DNA of 64,000 nt from Leucaena leucocephala (GCA_037074615.1 CM073534.1:3468861-3532860), one strand, 5' to 3'. Shown: positions 12,224 through 25,957, numbered from the stretch's first letter. Program-made: numbers and translations. Notes: generated by a model not told the origin, from the sequence alone.

Positions 12224-15200
12224 TATAACATCCTTCCTTTTATACGTCTTAGGGACTATTCAGTAGCATTTAGAACCACTTACAAGACCTTGGAAGTCCA
12301 TTAGCCAAATCTGGAATTTTACTCTTTCTCGGGTTACTGTTCATATGGTATTCCAGATTATGTAACAAACTTCGAAAAATCATAATTAATTCCAGAAAAC
12401 TCAAAATGAGGTGGTTCAAAAAGCTACATGAACATAACATCTTTAAATGTAAGGGAAAAATTAGTTTTAGACCAAATGATTAGCCAATTGATACAGTTTA
12501 TTCGTTGAATTTTACTGTTCATTTGGTCAAAAACTCTGGAAACAGTTTCTGGTCCCTTACTTTAGAAATTAATTTCTCTTGATATACACATCCAAATAAA
12601 ACGTTCTACCTATGAAATTAAATCCCTGGATGTGTACTACATGCTCATAAAATTTCTTGAAATAATTCCTTCATTTGCTAGGTCAAACTGAAGCCACAAC
12701 AAAACTGCTTCAGGACCTACGTTTTTACCATTTCAGTTTGTTTTCTTTCATTTCCAATAATTGTTTCAGCATGCACAAGCCATTAAATAAGCTTCTTAAC
12801 ATTCATATACATCATGGGGTTATACAATAATTGTTTCATACAATCTCATCACATAAATAGATACTTTACATGGCTTTGACATACATGGAAAGTGCATAGC
12901 ATATGCTAACATCTTAAATACTTCACTTTTCTTCTTCATGCTTTAGCTCTTCTCCATGCATACATTATCCATCATGCTTGACCTAAATTGGTTGGTTATG
13001 GGAGATTGAGATTCTAGGGAATCTCAGTAGCAAACATTACCACTTAAATATGCAAGATGGATGCTAATGCATGATATGTAATTTCATTAACTTTCTTTGA
13101 TTAGTGACTTGCCATCATGCTATAAACTTTTACATAAAGTGCATGGCCATGGAAACATGTTATTCACAATACATTCAACATCATTTATCATGTCACAACA
13201 TCATTCAAATATCATATACATGTCAACACAAAAGCATACCACATCAAGCACATAAAGAAGTAAGTTCACTACCTTATAGACTTGACTTCCTTCCACTTTA
13301 TCTTGCTTCTTTCTTCTCACATCTCTTGGACATGTGGCTGCCTCTTTTGGAGCATTCCAACCAATCCCTAACATTACATAACCATTCATCCATTACCATC
13401 TAATTTCTTTGAGCATTAAACTTACTTTAACTTAACCTAATTTTCTCTTGATCATTAATCTCACTTAACTACCTTAACTTTCCTTAATCATGACCAATGG
13501 ACTTGGCCTTTGAATCAATTGATGTCTTGACTTTACCCTACACAATTTCCTCTTTTGAATCCTTTTATGAGCTTAGATTCATGAAATTCCAGCTCCTTCA
13601 TGGCCTGCTGTACAGAATTGAATATAAGCATACAATTCTTTCAAAAAATTCTCATTTTGATTCTATTGTTTCCCATACTTGTTTCTCCACTTTACCCCAC
13701 ACAACTTTTCATTTTAAAACCATTGGAACCATCAAAATCATCAAATTCCAATTACTGTTCATGCGAGTGAACAGTACTGTAGGGAACCTCAAAGACTACA
13801 ACCTTGAGATTTCAATGTTTCCAAGGTTCAAAACCTTTCCAATCCTACACAAAATCATCATACAAACTCAATGGAAGCATTAAATCATTGAAATTCAATT
13901 TCCTTCCCTCATGAACAGTGCATACAGAACAGATTCACTCTTGACAAAGTCAAGAATATCAACTTGATTCAACAACCAAGCACTTAACTAGTTTGTTTAA
14001 GCTTCAATCATAATTTTCTAACTTTAATTTCTTCTTTCCCCTTTCATCTAAGATTTTTGGGCAGCACAACACCTTAGAGAAAATCCAACTTTTTCCCATG
14101 AAACCCTATGTTGAAGCTCCCAAATCAAAGGAGAATAAGCTAGGAAAGATTGCTTACCTTTAATCTCTAGCTTGCTTGAACATTGGAACCTTGAATCTTC
14201 TTTATCTTGGCTTGAATTTACATTTTGCAAGAGTTTCCCTAAGGGTCCATGAAGCTACGGTTCTGAACCAGAATGAGGGGGTATTTATAGCCAAAATCCA
14301 AGAAAAATGAATGGCCAAGATTGATTTGGTTACTATTTGATCTAAAGGCCCACATTTAATCTTGGATTTAACTTTTTCATAAAATAATAATTATGACATC
14401 ATGTGGGACCCATCAAGGGACACCTCAAGGGGTTATGTGGCGTGATCATGGTGTAAGGAAGCTTCTGGAAAAATTCTACTCCCATCCGGTACCGATCGGT
14501 GCAGTTTCACAATAACCGAACTGTTTTCTGTTCCCAATTTTTTATAATATACTAGGATATGTATTCTGTCCTAGAAATCAATGTCTAGGCTTCTCACACC
14601 AATGACTGAAATACCCTTGGTGTCCTTTCTTGCACTATATTGAGCCTAAAGGCATAATTGTCATTTCACCCTTCTTTGTACTGCCTCAGGGCATATACTG
14701 GCTCAACTAATTATATTTATACCATGTGACACATTTTTAGCCTATCCCAGATGACCAAAATGCCCTTCATCCATCTCTGGTATAATCTGGGCATCCAGGG
14801 GCATTTTCATAATGTTGCACTTTTTCTGGGCACTGGCCCCTTCTACTGATAGACTGGTACCCTGGGTTTTGGGCCTTCCTTGGCGTAATTATGGGCCTAT
14901 ATATGAGGTCATCTGATCTCATTCTATCCAGGCTTACATACCGATAAGTTCTATTATCGGATCATGGGTGCTATCAAACTCCCGTCAAAATTCACTAATA
15001 TGTGAATAACATTTTATATAGAACTTCTTCCGGAGTTCTGTCAGATCCAGGATATCTGACACTGCAGGGCACACTTTCCTGTAATTTGCCCACTTATATC
15101 TAAAGTCCATGAAATCTGATAAAATTTCAGATAACTTTTAGACTATCAGATAAATATCTGCTGTCTGGAGCCCTAATAAAATTTCTGTATCATGTCAGAT

Positions 15201-15545
15201 TATCCAGCATACCTTCCTCTATTTACTGATAGAATATGGGATTAAAATACTTCTGGGCAGTTCTAACCCTTTCCGGGCTGATCTTTCTATAATTACAATT
15301 TTGCCCTTGAACTTTTTACTTAATTACATTTAAGTCCCATAACTTTTGGAAATTACCACTTTTGGCCTAAATATTGTTTCTACTTTAACTTTTGGCCTTC
15401 AACCTTTTCTACTTTTCGTTTTAGTCTTTCTCCTTCTTCAAGACTCATCTAACCTTTATCTTTTCTTCTGATCTTCGTCATAGTCCTTTCTAAACCTCTT
15501 TCCACTATCAGTACTATACGGATAGGGAAAAATTAGGATACGACA
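12224..15545 (-). mobile_element. Solo gypsy-type LTR, minus orientation (type I)
   Basis: On the plus strand it begins TATAACATCC and ends GGATACGACA. These are decayed forms of the family's TGTAACATCC and GGATATGACA termini. It is flanked by a perfect 5-bp duplication ATTAC (12219-12223 and 15546-15550), and removing the element restores a continuous satellite monomer. At 3322 bp with no interior, it is a solo LTR. The minus strand carries TATAAATA (14282-14289) followed by ACCCCCTCATTCTGG. Open frames inside, such as those around 13100-13880 and 14048-14230, have no recognisable protein similarity and do not recur as open frames in other copies. Confidence 0.93.
14282..14289 (-). promoter_or_regulatory. 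LTR TATA box (minus strand)
   Basis: TATAAATA on the minus strand is followed by CCCCCTCATTC. It is the counterpart of the box at 9588-9595 in the inverted copy. Confidence 0.6.
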
Positions 15546-18500
15546 ATTACTACTTGGAGAATATCTATGACATGTTTGTTAACTCATTAGATGAATTTGA
15601 AAATGAAAGCGGGCATTTAATAGTACATAAAAGAAATTGAGTTGGGTGTGACTTTTAACTCCATTTCAAAATATTGCAAAGGTTCCGTACATTTACCTTC
15701 TACAAAGTCAAAATGCTTGATCACACGTTGGTGTCGTATAAGACACAACTTCATAAAGAAATGGATTCAATAATCCACATTGAAACTTAATATGGGTTGT
15801 GAGTTTACATTCTGTCATAAATAGTGCAAAAAATAAGCAATTACTACTTGGAGAATATCTATGACATGTTTGTTAACTTATTGGACGAATTTGAAAATGA
15901 AAGCGGGCATTTAATAGTACATAAATAATCCAGAGTTAGGCGTGACTTTTCTCTCCATTCCAAAACATTGCAAAGGTTCCTTACATTTACCTTCTACAAA
16001 GTCGAAGTGCTTGATCACAAGTTGGTGTCGTATAAGACACAAATTCATAAAGAGATTGGATTCTATAATCCACATTGATACTTAAGATAAGTAGTGAGTT
16101 TATATTCAAGTCATAAATAGTGAAAAAATAAGCAATTACTAGTTAGAGAATATCTATGACATGTTTGTTAACTCATTGGATGAATTTGAGAACCAAATAG
16201 GCCATTTAGTAGTACATAAAAGAAACTGAGCTGATTGTGACTTTTCACTCTATTCTAAAACATTGCAAAAGTTCCCTACATATACCTTCTACAATGTCAA
16301 AACGCTTGAGCACAAGTTGGTGTCGTATAAGACACAAATTCATAAAGAAAATAGATTCTATAATCCACATTGAAACTAAGTTTACATTCTATCATAAATA
16401 GTGCAACAAGTAAGCAATTACTAATTATAGAAAATCTATGACATATTTGTTAACTCATTCGATGAATTTGAAAATGAAAGCGGGCATTTAATAGTACACG
16501 GTTATGACTTTTCACTCTATTCCTAAACATTGAAAAGGTTCCCTACATTTACCTTCTGCAAGTATAAACTCTTGATCACACATTGGTGTCGTATAAGACA
16601 AAAAATTGTAAAGAAATAGGATTCTCTAATCCACATTGAAACTTAAGTTGGGCAGTGAGTTTACATTCGATTCATAAATAGTGCAAAAAAATAAATAATT
16701 ACTAGTTAGACAATATATATCACTCGTTTGTTAACTCATTGGATGAATTTGAAAATGAAGGTAAACATTTAATAGTACATGCAAGAAATTGAGGTGGCTG
16801 TCACTTTTAACTGCATTCCAAAACCTTGCAAAGGTTCCGTACATTTACCTTCTACAAAGTCAAAATGCTTGATCACAAGTTGGTGTCGTATAAGACGCAA
16901 ATTCATAAATAAAATGGATTCTATAATCCACATTGAAACTTAAGATGGGTAGTGAGTTTACATGCTATTCATAAATAGTGCAAAAAGTAAGCAATTACTA
17001 GTTAGATAATATCCATGACATGTTTGTTAACTCATTGGATGAATTTGAGAACGAAAGTGGGCATTTAATAGAATATAAAAGAAACTGAGGTGTGTGTGAC
17101 TTTTTATTCTATTCTCAAACATTGCAAAGGTTCCCCACAATTACCTTCTACAAAGTCAAAATACTTGATCACAAGTTGGAGTTGTGTAAGACACAAATTC
17201 GTAAAGAAAACGGATTCTATAATCCACGTTGAAACCTAAGATGGGTAGTGAGTTTACATTCTATCATAAATAGTGCAACAAGTAAGTAATTACTAGTTAG
17301 AGAAAATCTATGACATATTTGTTAACTCATTCGATGAATTTAAAAACAAAAGCGTGAGTTTAATAGTACATGGTTGTGACTTTTCACTCTATTCTAAAAC
17401 ATTGAAAAGGTTCCCTACATTTACCTTCTACAAAGTCAAAATGCTTGATCACACGTTGGTGCATATAAGACACAAATTCGTAAAGAAAATGGATTCTATA
17501 ATCCACATTGAAATTTAAGATGGGTAGTGAATTTACATTCTATCATAAGTGGTGCAAAATGTAAGCAATTGCTAGTTAGAGAATATCTATGATATGTTTG
17601 TTAACTCATTGGATGAATTTGAAAACCAAAACGGGCATTTAATAGTACATAAAAGAAACTGAGATGGCTCTGACTTTTCACTCCATTCTAAAACATTGCA
17701 AAGGTTCCCTACATTTACCTTCTACCAAGTCGAAACGCTTGATCACACGTTGGTGTCGTATAAGACATAAATTCATAAAGAAATTGGATTCTATAATCCA
17801 CTTTGATACTTAAGATAAGTAGTGAGTTTAAATTCTAGTCATAATTAGTGAAAAAATAAGCAATTACTAGTTAGAGAATATCTATGACATGTTTGTTAAC
17901 TCATTGGATGAATTTGAAAACCAAAGCGGCCATTTAATAGTACATAAAAGAAATTGAGATGATTGTGCCTTTTCACTCTATTCTAAAACATTGCAAAGGT
18001 TCCCTACATATACCTTCTACAATGTCAAAACGCTTGAGCACATGTTGGTGTCGTATAAGACACAAATTCATAAAGAAAATGGATTCTATAATCCACATTG
18101 AAACTTAAGATGGGTAGTAAGTTTACATTCTTTCATAAATAGTGCAACAAGTAAGCAATTACTAGTTATAGAAAATCTATGACATATTTGTTAACTCATT
18201 CGATGAATTTAAAAATGAAAGTGGGCATTTAATAGTACATGGTTGTGACTTTTCACTCTATTCCAAAACATTGAAAAGGTTCCCTACATTTACCTTCTAC
18301 AGAGTTAAAATGCTTGATCACACGTTGGTGCGCATAAGACACAAATTCATAAAGAAAATGGATTCTATAATCCACATTGAAACTTAAGATAGGTAGTGAG
18401 TTTACATGCTATTCATAAATAGTGCAAAAAGTAAGCAATTACTAGTTAGATAATATCTATGACATGTTTGTTAACTCATTGGATGAATTTGAGAACGAAA

Positions 18501-20686
18501 ATGGGGATTTAATAGAACATAAAAGAAACTGAGGTGTGTGTGACTTTTTACTCTATTCCAAAACATTGCAAAGGTTCCCCACAATTACCTTCTACAAAGT
18601 CAGAATGCTTGATCACAACTTGGAGTCGTGTAAGACACAAATTTGTAAAGAAAATGGATTCTATATTCCACATTGAAACTTAACATGAGCAGTGAGTTTA
18701 CATTCTATTCATACATAGTGCAAAAAGTAAGCAATAACTAGTTAGAGAATATCTATGACACGTTTGTTGACTCATTGGATGAATTTGAAAATGAAAGTGG
18801 GCATTTCATAGTGAATTGTGACTTTTCACTCAATTCCAAAAGATTGCAAAGGTTCCCTACATTTACCTTCTACAAAGTTAGAATGCTTGATCATATGTTG
18901 GTGTCACGTAAGACACAAATTCATAAAGAAAATGAATTCTATATTCCACATTGAAACTTAAGATGGGTAGTGAGTTTACATTGTATCATAAATAGTGCAA
19001 AAAGTAAGCAATTACTAGGTAGAGAATATCTATAACATGTTTGTTAACTCATTGGATGAATTTGAAAGTGAAGCGGACATTTAATAGGACATAAAAGAAA
19101 TTGAGGTGGCTGTGACTTTTCACTCAATTCCAAAACATTGCAAAGGTTCCCTGCATTTACCTTCTACAAAGTAGAAATGCTTGATCACACTTTGGTGTCA
19201 TATAAGACACAAATTTTTAAAGAAATTTGATTCTAGAATCCACATTGAAACTTAAGATGAGTAGTGAGTTTACGTTATATTCATAAAAAGTGCAAAAAGT
19301 AAGCAATTACTGGTTAGTGAATATCTATGACATGTTTGTTAACTCATTGGATGAATTTGAAAGTGAATGCGAACATTTAATAGGACATAAAAGAAATTGA
19401 GGTGGCTGTGACTTTTCACTCAATTTCAAAACATTGCAAAGGTTCCCTGCATTTACCTTCTACAAAGTAGAAACGCTTGATCACACGTTGGTGTCATATA
19501 AGATAAAAATTCGTAAGGAAATTCGATTCTATAAAACACATTGATACTTAAGATGTGTAGTGAGTTTACATTCTATTCATAAATAGTGCAAAAAGTAAGC
19601 AATTACTGGTTAGAGAATATCTATGACATGTTTGTTAACTCATTGGATGAATTTGAAAGTGAATGAGAACATTTAATAGGACATAAAAGAAATTGAGGTG
19701 GCTGTGACTTTTCACTCAATTTCAAAACATTGCAAAGGTTCCCTGCATTTACCTTCTACAAAGTAGAAACGCTTGATCACACGTTGGTGTCATATAAGAT
19801 AAAAATTCGTAAGGAAATTCGATTCTATAAAACACATTGATACTTAAGATGTGTAGTGAGTTTACATTCTATTCATAAATAGTGCAAAAAGTAAGCAATT
19901 ACTGGTTAGAGAATATCTATGACATGTTTGTTAACTCATTGGATGAATTTGAAAGTGAATGCGAACATTTAATAGGACATAAAAGAAATTGAGGTGGCTG
20001 TGACTTTTCACTCAATTTCAAAACATTGCAAAGGTTCCCTGCATTTACCTTCTACAAAGTAGAAACGCTTGATCACACGTTGGTGTCATATAAGATAAAA
20101 ATTCGTAAGGAAATTCGATTCTATAAAACACATTGATACTTAAGATGTATAGTGAGTTTACATTCTATTCATAAATAGTCCAAAAAGTAAGCAATTACTA
20201 GTTAGAGAATATCTATGACATGTTTGTTAACTCATTGGATGAATTTGAAAGTGAATGCGGACATTTAATAGTGCATGCAAAAAACTTAGGTGGTTGTAAC
20301 TTTTCACTCAATTCCAAAACATTGAAAATGTTCCCTGCATTTACCTTCTACAAAGTAGAAATGCTTGATCACACTTTGGTGTCGTATAAGACACAAGTTC
20401 ATAAGGAAATTGGATTCTATAATCCACATTGATACTTACGATGAGTAGTGAGTTTACATTCTATTCATAAATAGTGCAAAAAGTAAGCAGTTACTATTTA
20501 GAGAATATCTATGACCTGTTTGTTAACTCATTGGATAGAATGTAAAATGAAAGCGGGCATTTAATAGTACATAAAAGAAACTAAGGTGGCAATGACTTTT
20601 CACTCAATTCCTAAACATTCCAAAAGGTTCCCTGCATTTACCTTCTACAAAGTAGAAATGCTTGATCACACGTTGGTATCGTATAA
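15546..20686 (+). repeat. Satellite block 4 (~17 monomers, partly trimeric)
   Basis: The same satellite in the same orientation. Between about 16000 and 18700 a shortened monomer appears in which about 15 bp around AAAAGAAACTGAGG is missing, so that GTACAT runs directly into GGTTGTGAC. These junctions lie near 16500, 17371 and 18240, about 870 bp apart, which implies a three-monomer higher-order unit. From about 19310 the array becomes a run of nearly identical single monomers. The block ends at TATAA (20682-20686), the target duplication of the composite gypsy element. Confidence 0.95.
19310..20165 (+). repeat. Nearly identical satellite monomers, exact 296-bp period
   Basis: GTGAATGCGAACATTTAAT and its one-base variant begin at 19363, 19659 and 19955, exactly 296 bp apart. 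The intervening sequence is almost unchanged, including private variants such as CATATAAGATAAAAATTCG and AAATTCGATTCTATAAAACA. This marks a recent local amplification compared with the more diverged neighbours. Confidence 0.9.
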
Positions 20687-22020
20687 TGTAACATCCTCAT
20701 TTTCTTATGTCTTAGGGACCAAATCTTATCATTCAGAACACTTTTAAGGTCACTGGAGCCAAATCATACAATCTGGAATTTTACTCTAGCGAGTACCATT
20801 CCCTGTGTAAATTCCAGAGGAGTGACCTGACTTCGAAAAATCATAACTAATTCTTGAAAACTCAAAATGAATTGATTCATATTGCTACATGAAGCTAACT
20901 TGATGCTCTTTCAGGGAAAAATGACTCGTTGACCACGCCTTGACCAGGTCAACGTTCTGAGATCACTGTTCATCCAACGTCTTGTCCCTGATTCCAGCAT
21001 CTCTGGTCCCAAGTTGGATAAATCATATCTTTATGTGGAGACATCCAAATGAGACATTCTATATATCAAATCGAAGCTTGGAATGTCTACTATTTATTGG
21101 AAAAATATCATACATTTATTCAATCATTTACTACTTATAATTACAGCTCAAATGTCACTGCCTCCCCACGAGTTACTGTTCACAATGCAATTTCTAACAA
21201 TTATATATACATGAATCACATATAAATCATGCTAAGCAATTAACATCTCTTCATGCATATTTATCTCTTCCATCTTGAGAAGACCTGCTGTAATTGGATT
21301 GATATGGAAGGGGTGAGATTTATGGGGAAATCTCAGTAGCAAATGGTACTAAACGGCTACTGGCCTATGCCAAAAATCTCACCCCTTCCATATCAATCCA
21401 ATTACAGCAGGTCTTCTCAAGATAGAGGAGATAAAGATGCATGAAGAGATGTTAATTGCTTAGCATGATTGATATATGATTCATGTATATATAATTTCTA
21501 GAAATTGTCACTTTGAACAGTAACTCGTGGGTAGGCAGTAACATTTGAGCTATAATTATAAGTAGTAAATGATTGAATAAATGTATGATATTTTTCCAGT
21601 AAATAGTAGACATGCCAAGCTTCGATTTGATATATAGAATGCCTCATTTGGATGTCTACACATAAAGATATAATTTATCAAAGTTGGGACTAGAGATGCT
21701 AGAATCAGGGACAGGATGCTGGATGAACAGTGATCTCGGAACATTGACCAACGTTGACCTGGTCAAGACGTGGTCAATGAGTCATTTTTCCCTGAAAGAT
21801 CATCATGTTATCTTCACATAGCAATTTGAAATACTTCATTTTGAGGTTTCTAGAATTAGTTATGATTTTTTGAAGTCAAGTCACTCCTCTGAAATTTACA
21901 CAGGGAATGGTACTCGCTAGAGTACAATTCTAGATTGTATGATTTGGCTCCAGTGACCTTAAAAATGGTTCTAAATGCTACCATTTGATCCTTAAGACAT
22001 AAGAAAATAAGGATGTTACA
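20687..22020 (+). repeat. Foldback (palindromic) 5' LTR of the composite element
   Basis: The left arm (20687 to about 21321) is repeated as its reverse complement in the right arm (about 21374 to 22020), separated by a loop of about 52 bp. It starts TGTAACATCC and ends GGATGTTACA. Both arms share variants not seen in the other LTR copies of the window: GAGTACCATTCCCTGTG where others have GAGTACTGTTCACTGTG, and GGTCACTGGAGCCAAATC where others have TTGAAGTCAAATC or similar. The arms therefore come from one inverted duplication rather than two independent insertions. The arms differ at scattered positions, mostly C/T and A/G. No promoter-bearing part of the usual LTR is present. Confidence 0.88.
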
Positions 22021-22023
22021 TTT

Positions 22024-22035
22024 TGGTACAAGAGC
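22024..22035 (+). promoter_or_regulatory. Gypsy-type primer-binding site, decayed
   Basis: TGGTACAAGAGC follows the LTR end TGTTACA by three bases. It is close to the initiator tRNA-Met complement TGGTATCAGAGC used by many plant gypsy elements, and the following CATAAGAT is also typical of their leaders. Its spacing from the CA terminus supports a real LTR boundary at 22020. Confidence 0.7.
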
Positions 22036-24030
22036 ATAAGATACTGGCACGGAACATAAGGTTCTGGCTCAGTGATGCTCAGGTGTAGATAGACTAACAC
22101 TTAAAACAAGTTAGAAATGTGAACTAAAGAGGTTTCCTCCCTAGTATGAGATATGGGGATGGTGTTCACTACCTAAAAAATGATTTAGACAAGAGATAGT
22201 GACACCCAGATAAATAGAATAGTACCCTATACCTTACAGCGAATAGGGTAATCTTCAAGGAAGTAGCTAGTCTTAGTTAAGCTAGTACCGCTGAGGTCTC
22301 GTGTTTCTTAGCACGATATGGCTGGACTGAGCTAGATAACGTCTGGGGAGTAGTTTTCTCTATGGATAAAGATAGAAGCTGACTAGTCCCAGGTCAAGGG
22401 AAACTGTCAGACATTACAGTAACAATGATAATGAAGGTACCAACCTGGTTGAAGTTAATCAATTAGAGGATTGGTACAAAGCATAAATCAAGCCAGATAG
22501 TATAAAGTAATGAGGTATGAAAGATTAAGATGATGTTCAGAAGTAGGTCCTCTATGTGAGTAGATCTACATTATAAAATAATTTGTTCAGCTAGTGTTTC
22601 CTGAACAAAAGAATTAATAGATAGAAATGAGATTATTGCTAGAAAGAGAGCTGATGTTCCCAAGATAGAGGAACCACAGTCTAGTCCAGAGTAGACTAAG
22701 ACTGATAGAGAAAAAAGTAGCCACAGTTTCAAAGATAAAGAGACTCCCCAATTTAAGAAAGAGTATTAAGCTAGAGTTAGATAAAGTAAATTAAGGGTTG
22801 AGTCTATACCCTAGCAAAAGGGTAATGTGGCAACCTAAGTCAAATAAATAGATATTTCAGATTCCTAAATGAATGTTTAGGATATGTCAAATGATGTGAT
22901 AGAGAATGAGAATAAGATGAATAGGCTACAGATAAATGATGACGATGCTCAGGATATATCCCTTTAGTAGGGATGAAATATATGAATGATATGATATGCT
23001 ATGCATATGAAATGGAATGAGATGCAATTATGAAAGATGATGTAGCTCTGAGAGAGGTAATGATTTTGCAATGGAGTTAGATTGCTCCTGCAATAGAGTC
23101 AGATTGCTCCTAAGATAAAGCTAGAAAATAAATAGATTATGATAACATATATGTGCATGGAAGAGCTTGTGTAGCTCCCTGCAATGTTAAATAAAGTTAT
23201 AAAAAATGAGAATGATATGAGAAATTCCTGAGTGATAGAGGAAATGAGTAAAGTCCTGATAGATAATATTAGCTTATGTGATCATTTTAGGGGAATTATC
23301 TATTGAGTTAATAACTATGTGGAAGTTCCCAGTCTTGTAACTTTGTCCGTTGGTTTAGATCTCCTAGAGATGAGAATACAGTACAACAGAATCACAGTAG
23401 ATTCTAGAGGATTGTAGTTAGATCCTAGTATGGCTCCTAGAAAATAGAATTCCAGGGTCGCAGTTAGATCCTGAAGAGGCTTACGGTTGATCACAGTAGA
23501 TCCTGAAGGTCGCAGTAGACCTAGCATAGAGAGAGAAAGTATTGAGCCATAAGTATAGTATGTCTTTAGAAGGACGAATACCAAGGAAAAGTTAAGGTAC
23601 AGAAGCTTCACAAGTTGGTTAGCTCATAACAGAGAAAATACCCATGATGTTAGTTCAGATAGCCTTATTACTATCAGGGACTAAACTCAGAATCTCCTTA
23701 CACATACAGGAGCTAAGTGATCAAAGTGAAAGTTATTAATTCTGAGTGCCAAGGAGTTATGAGCAAATCTCATAAGATAAGAGAAAGGTTCAAATGAGAA
23801 TAAAGAGACCCCTATGATAAGATTGTAGAGAATAAGAATAAAAGACAGATAGATCCTCCAGATGAGGATAAAGAGATTAGAAGTCTAGATAGACCTAAAA
23901 GAAATAGCATAAGATGAATCGATAGCACCAGTGCTTCATATTTATATCTACACATTTTAGTTAAGCATGCTCAGGCAAGAGTAGCCCAATGATAGGTGAC
24001 CCCCTGGGAAGTAATGAAAGAGGTATGAAT
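22036..24030 (+). other. Non-coding interior of the composite element, part 1
   Basis: About 2 kb of purine-rich, AT-rich sequence follows the primer-binding site. I see no zinc knuckle, protease, reverse transcriptase or integrase motif in any frame. Short diverged repetitions occur, such as ATTGCTCCT near 23083 and 23113 and repeated 'GATCCT' phrases at 23418-23505. It could be a decayed gag leader or the interior of a large retrotransposon derivative. It ends at TGAAT (24026-24030), the target duplication of the nested Copia. Confidence 0.55.
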
Positions 24031-25895
24031 TGTACGGAATTGGAAGACACGCAGCGAAAATTAACTTAAAATTTTTTTCCATTCCTTGCCAGGATCTATC
24101 ATATGTGTTAAGTCAAGTGGGAAGAAGCATTACCCTCAATGTTCCTCTGCGACTTCTACAGCTCCTCTCCACGGCTGGTGATCTCCTTTCGATCGCAAGA
24201 AGTCGATGGAGTGTTCCTCAGCGACCTCTATAGCTTCTCTCCGTGGCTCGTGATCTCTTTCTGATCGCAAGAAGTTGACGCTTCAGGTCGGCTCCTTCTA
24301 CTGGTATCCACACGAACATCGTTCTAACCACGAACGACGTGCCAGCGTCTCCTGTCCCTCCAAGGCTTTTTCAACAATTCGTCCTCTTCGTCTCTATTTC
24401 AGCAGTTTCTTATCTGCAAACCTTTTGCATATTCCCTTCAGCCTTTTGTGTTATGTGTTGTTCAAAAACATAGCTCCTAAAATCAGATATATAGGATGCT
24501 CTGCATTTTTCTCAACCGAATTAGATTTTGGAATTAATATATATTAAATCTGAAATTAATACAATATCATATATTGTATAATTTGATAAGAAACTAATTA
24601 TGTAAATAATGTTTATATTAAATCTGTCCCACAGATTTAATTCACCTATTTATTTAATTTAAAATAAAGATAAGATGAGACTATATTTGATTTATTCTCA
24701 TAAAACAAATTTGAGATATCATATCAATTTGAATTTTAAATTCAAATGTGATAGAGATTTAATTTATCCTTATAAATTAAATCTTGTAAATATCTCTTAT
24801 ACGAGATATTCTATCAATTTGAATTTCAAATTCAAACGTGATCGAGATTTAATATATCCTTATAAATTAAATCTTGTAAATATCTCTTATACGAGATATC
24901 CTATCAATTTGAATTTCAAATTCAAACATGATAGAGAATTTGGGCACGTCTTAGATTCAAACATGATACGAGATATAAATAAATATATACATTAACCTTG
25001 GATCATTCATTGAATCTGAACACGTCTTAGATTCAATGAATCTGGACATCATAGCTCGTGTTGGGCTATTTTGTATACGACCCTGTAGGCCCATATGAAG
25101 TTGGCAGTCGGCCATTTGCTATACTGATCCACAAGTCGCAAGCGGTCTCTAGCAAGACATAACGACTACCCAAATCATATGAGGATCGATAAACGATGTA
25201 ACCTTTTATACAACCATATCACGTCCCTTCTGTCACGCGATATTTTGGTCATGGATGAGGCATGGATAATGTCATCCTCCTATTTCTGACTGTTACTTTC
25301 TCGATCCCTGAGTAGTCTGACTATAGAAATGGAACTACCTTTCCATTACAGTATGGCCATACGTTTCTTAGACTCACTCATCGAGGGGCCCAGTAATATC
25401 TCTCTACGAATGTGAGGGACAAATTCCATCTTGACCATTCACATTCCTCCGCATGAAAAACCACTAAGCCTGAACATAGTCTTTATGATCACTCGGTCAA
25501 AAGTGACTTTTGACTAGGTCAAAGCTGAGCGTTTGTCATGTAGAAATCCATGATGATCTCAAGTCAAAGGGCATAGTGACATGGTTTGTATATGAGAGAA
25601 GCTTATGACGTAACCTATGCAGCTCTCTCATAGTGGGTCAGTCCAACACCTTGTACTCTTACATATGCCTATGACTTTGATTTATATCTCTATACATATT
25701 CAAAGTCATACTGGTCTTATTTCATCTCTGCTCCCGCATAGATGACCGACTAGGGACATTTAGGATAAGATCATAAATTATCCAAGGATGGTCATCACAG
25801 TAAACATGCAAATAATATGATAACACAATTAATAAATTCATAAATCAATAATGTTCATAAGACAATGATTGGCCCCTAGGGCACATTTTCCAACA
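24031..25895 (-). repeat. Copia-1 3' LTR
   Basis: This 1865-bp LTR on the minus strand starts TGTTGGAAAATGTGCCC and ends TTCCAATTCCGTACA. It contains three units of the 90-bp repeat (24726, 24816, 24906); after the third a deletion removes sequence kept in the other LTR, including part of the TATATA-rich stretch. It differs from the 5' LTR by scattered substitutions and this deletion, so the insertion is not recent. Confidence 0.94.
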
Positions 25896-25906
25896 ACCTC
25901 CTACTT
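25896..25906 (-). promoter_or_regulatory. Copia-1 polypurine tract
   Basis: On the minus strand AAGTAGGAGGT directly precedes the 3' LTR start TGTTGG. This is the expected position and composition of the plus-strand primer for reverse transcription. Confidence 0.75.
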
Positions 25907-25957
25907 GTACTAGGTACAATCATTAATTTGACTAATTCTCATTGACCTAACATAACG

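Noticed and set aside
13104..13883. Open frames of 99 and 128 codons
   Set aside because: They lie inside the solo LTR at 12224-15545, are rich in chance low-complexity residues, show no recognisable domain, and are not open in the inverse copy at 8497-11496.
20220..20432. 70-codon frame MFVNSLDEFE... as a small gene
   Set aside because: It is one satellite monomer whose usual TGA has mutated to TTA; neighbouring monomers are closed.
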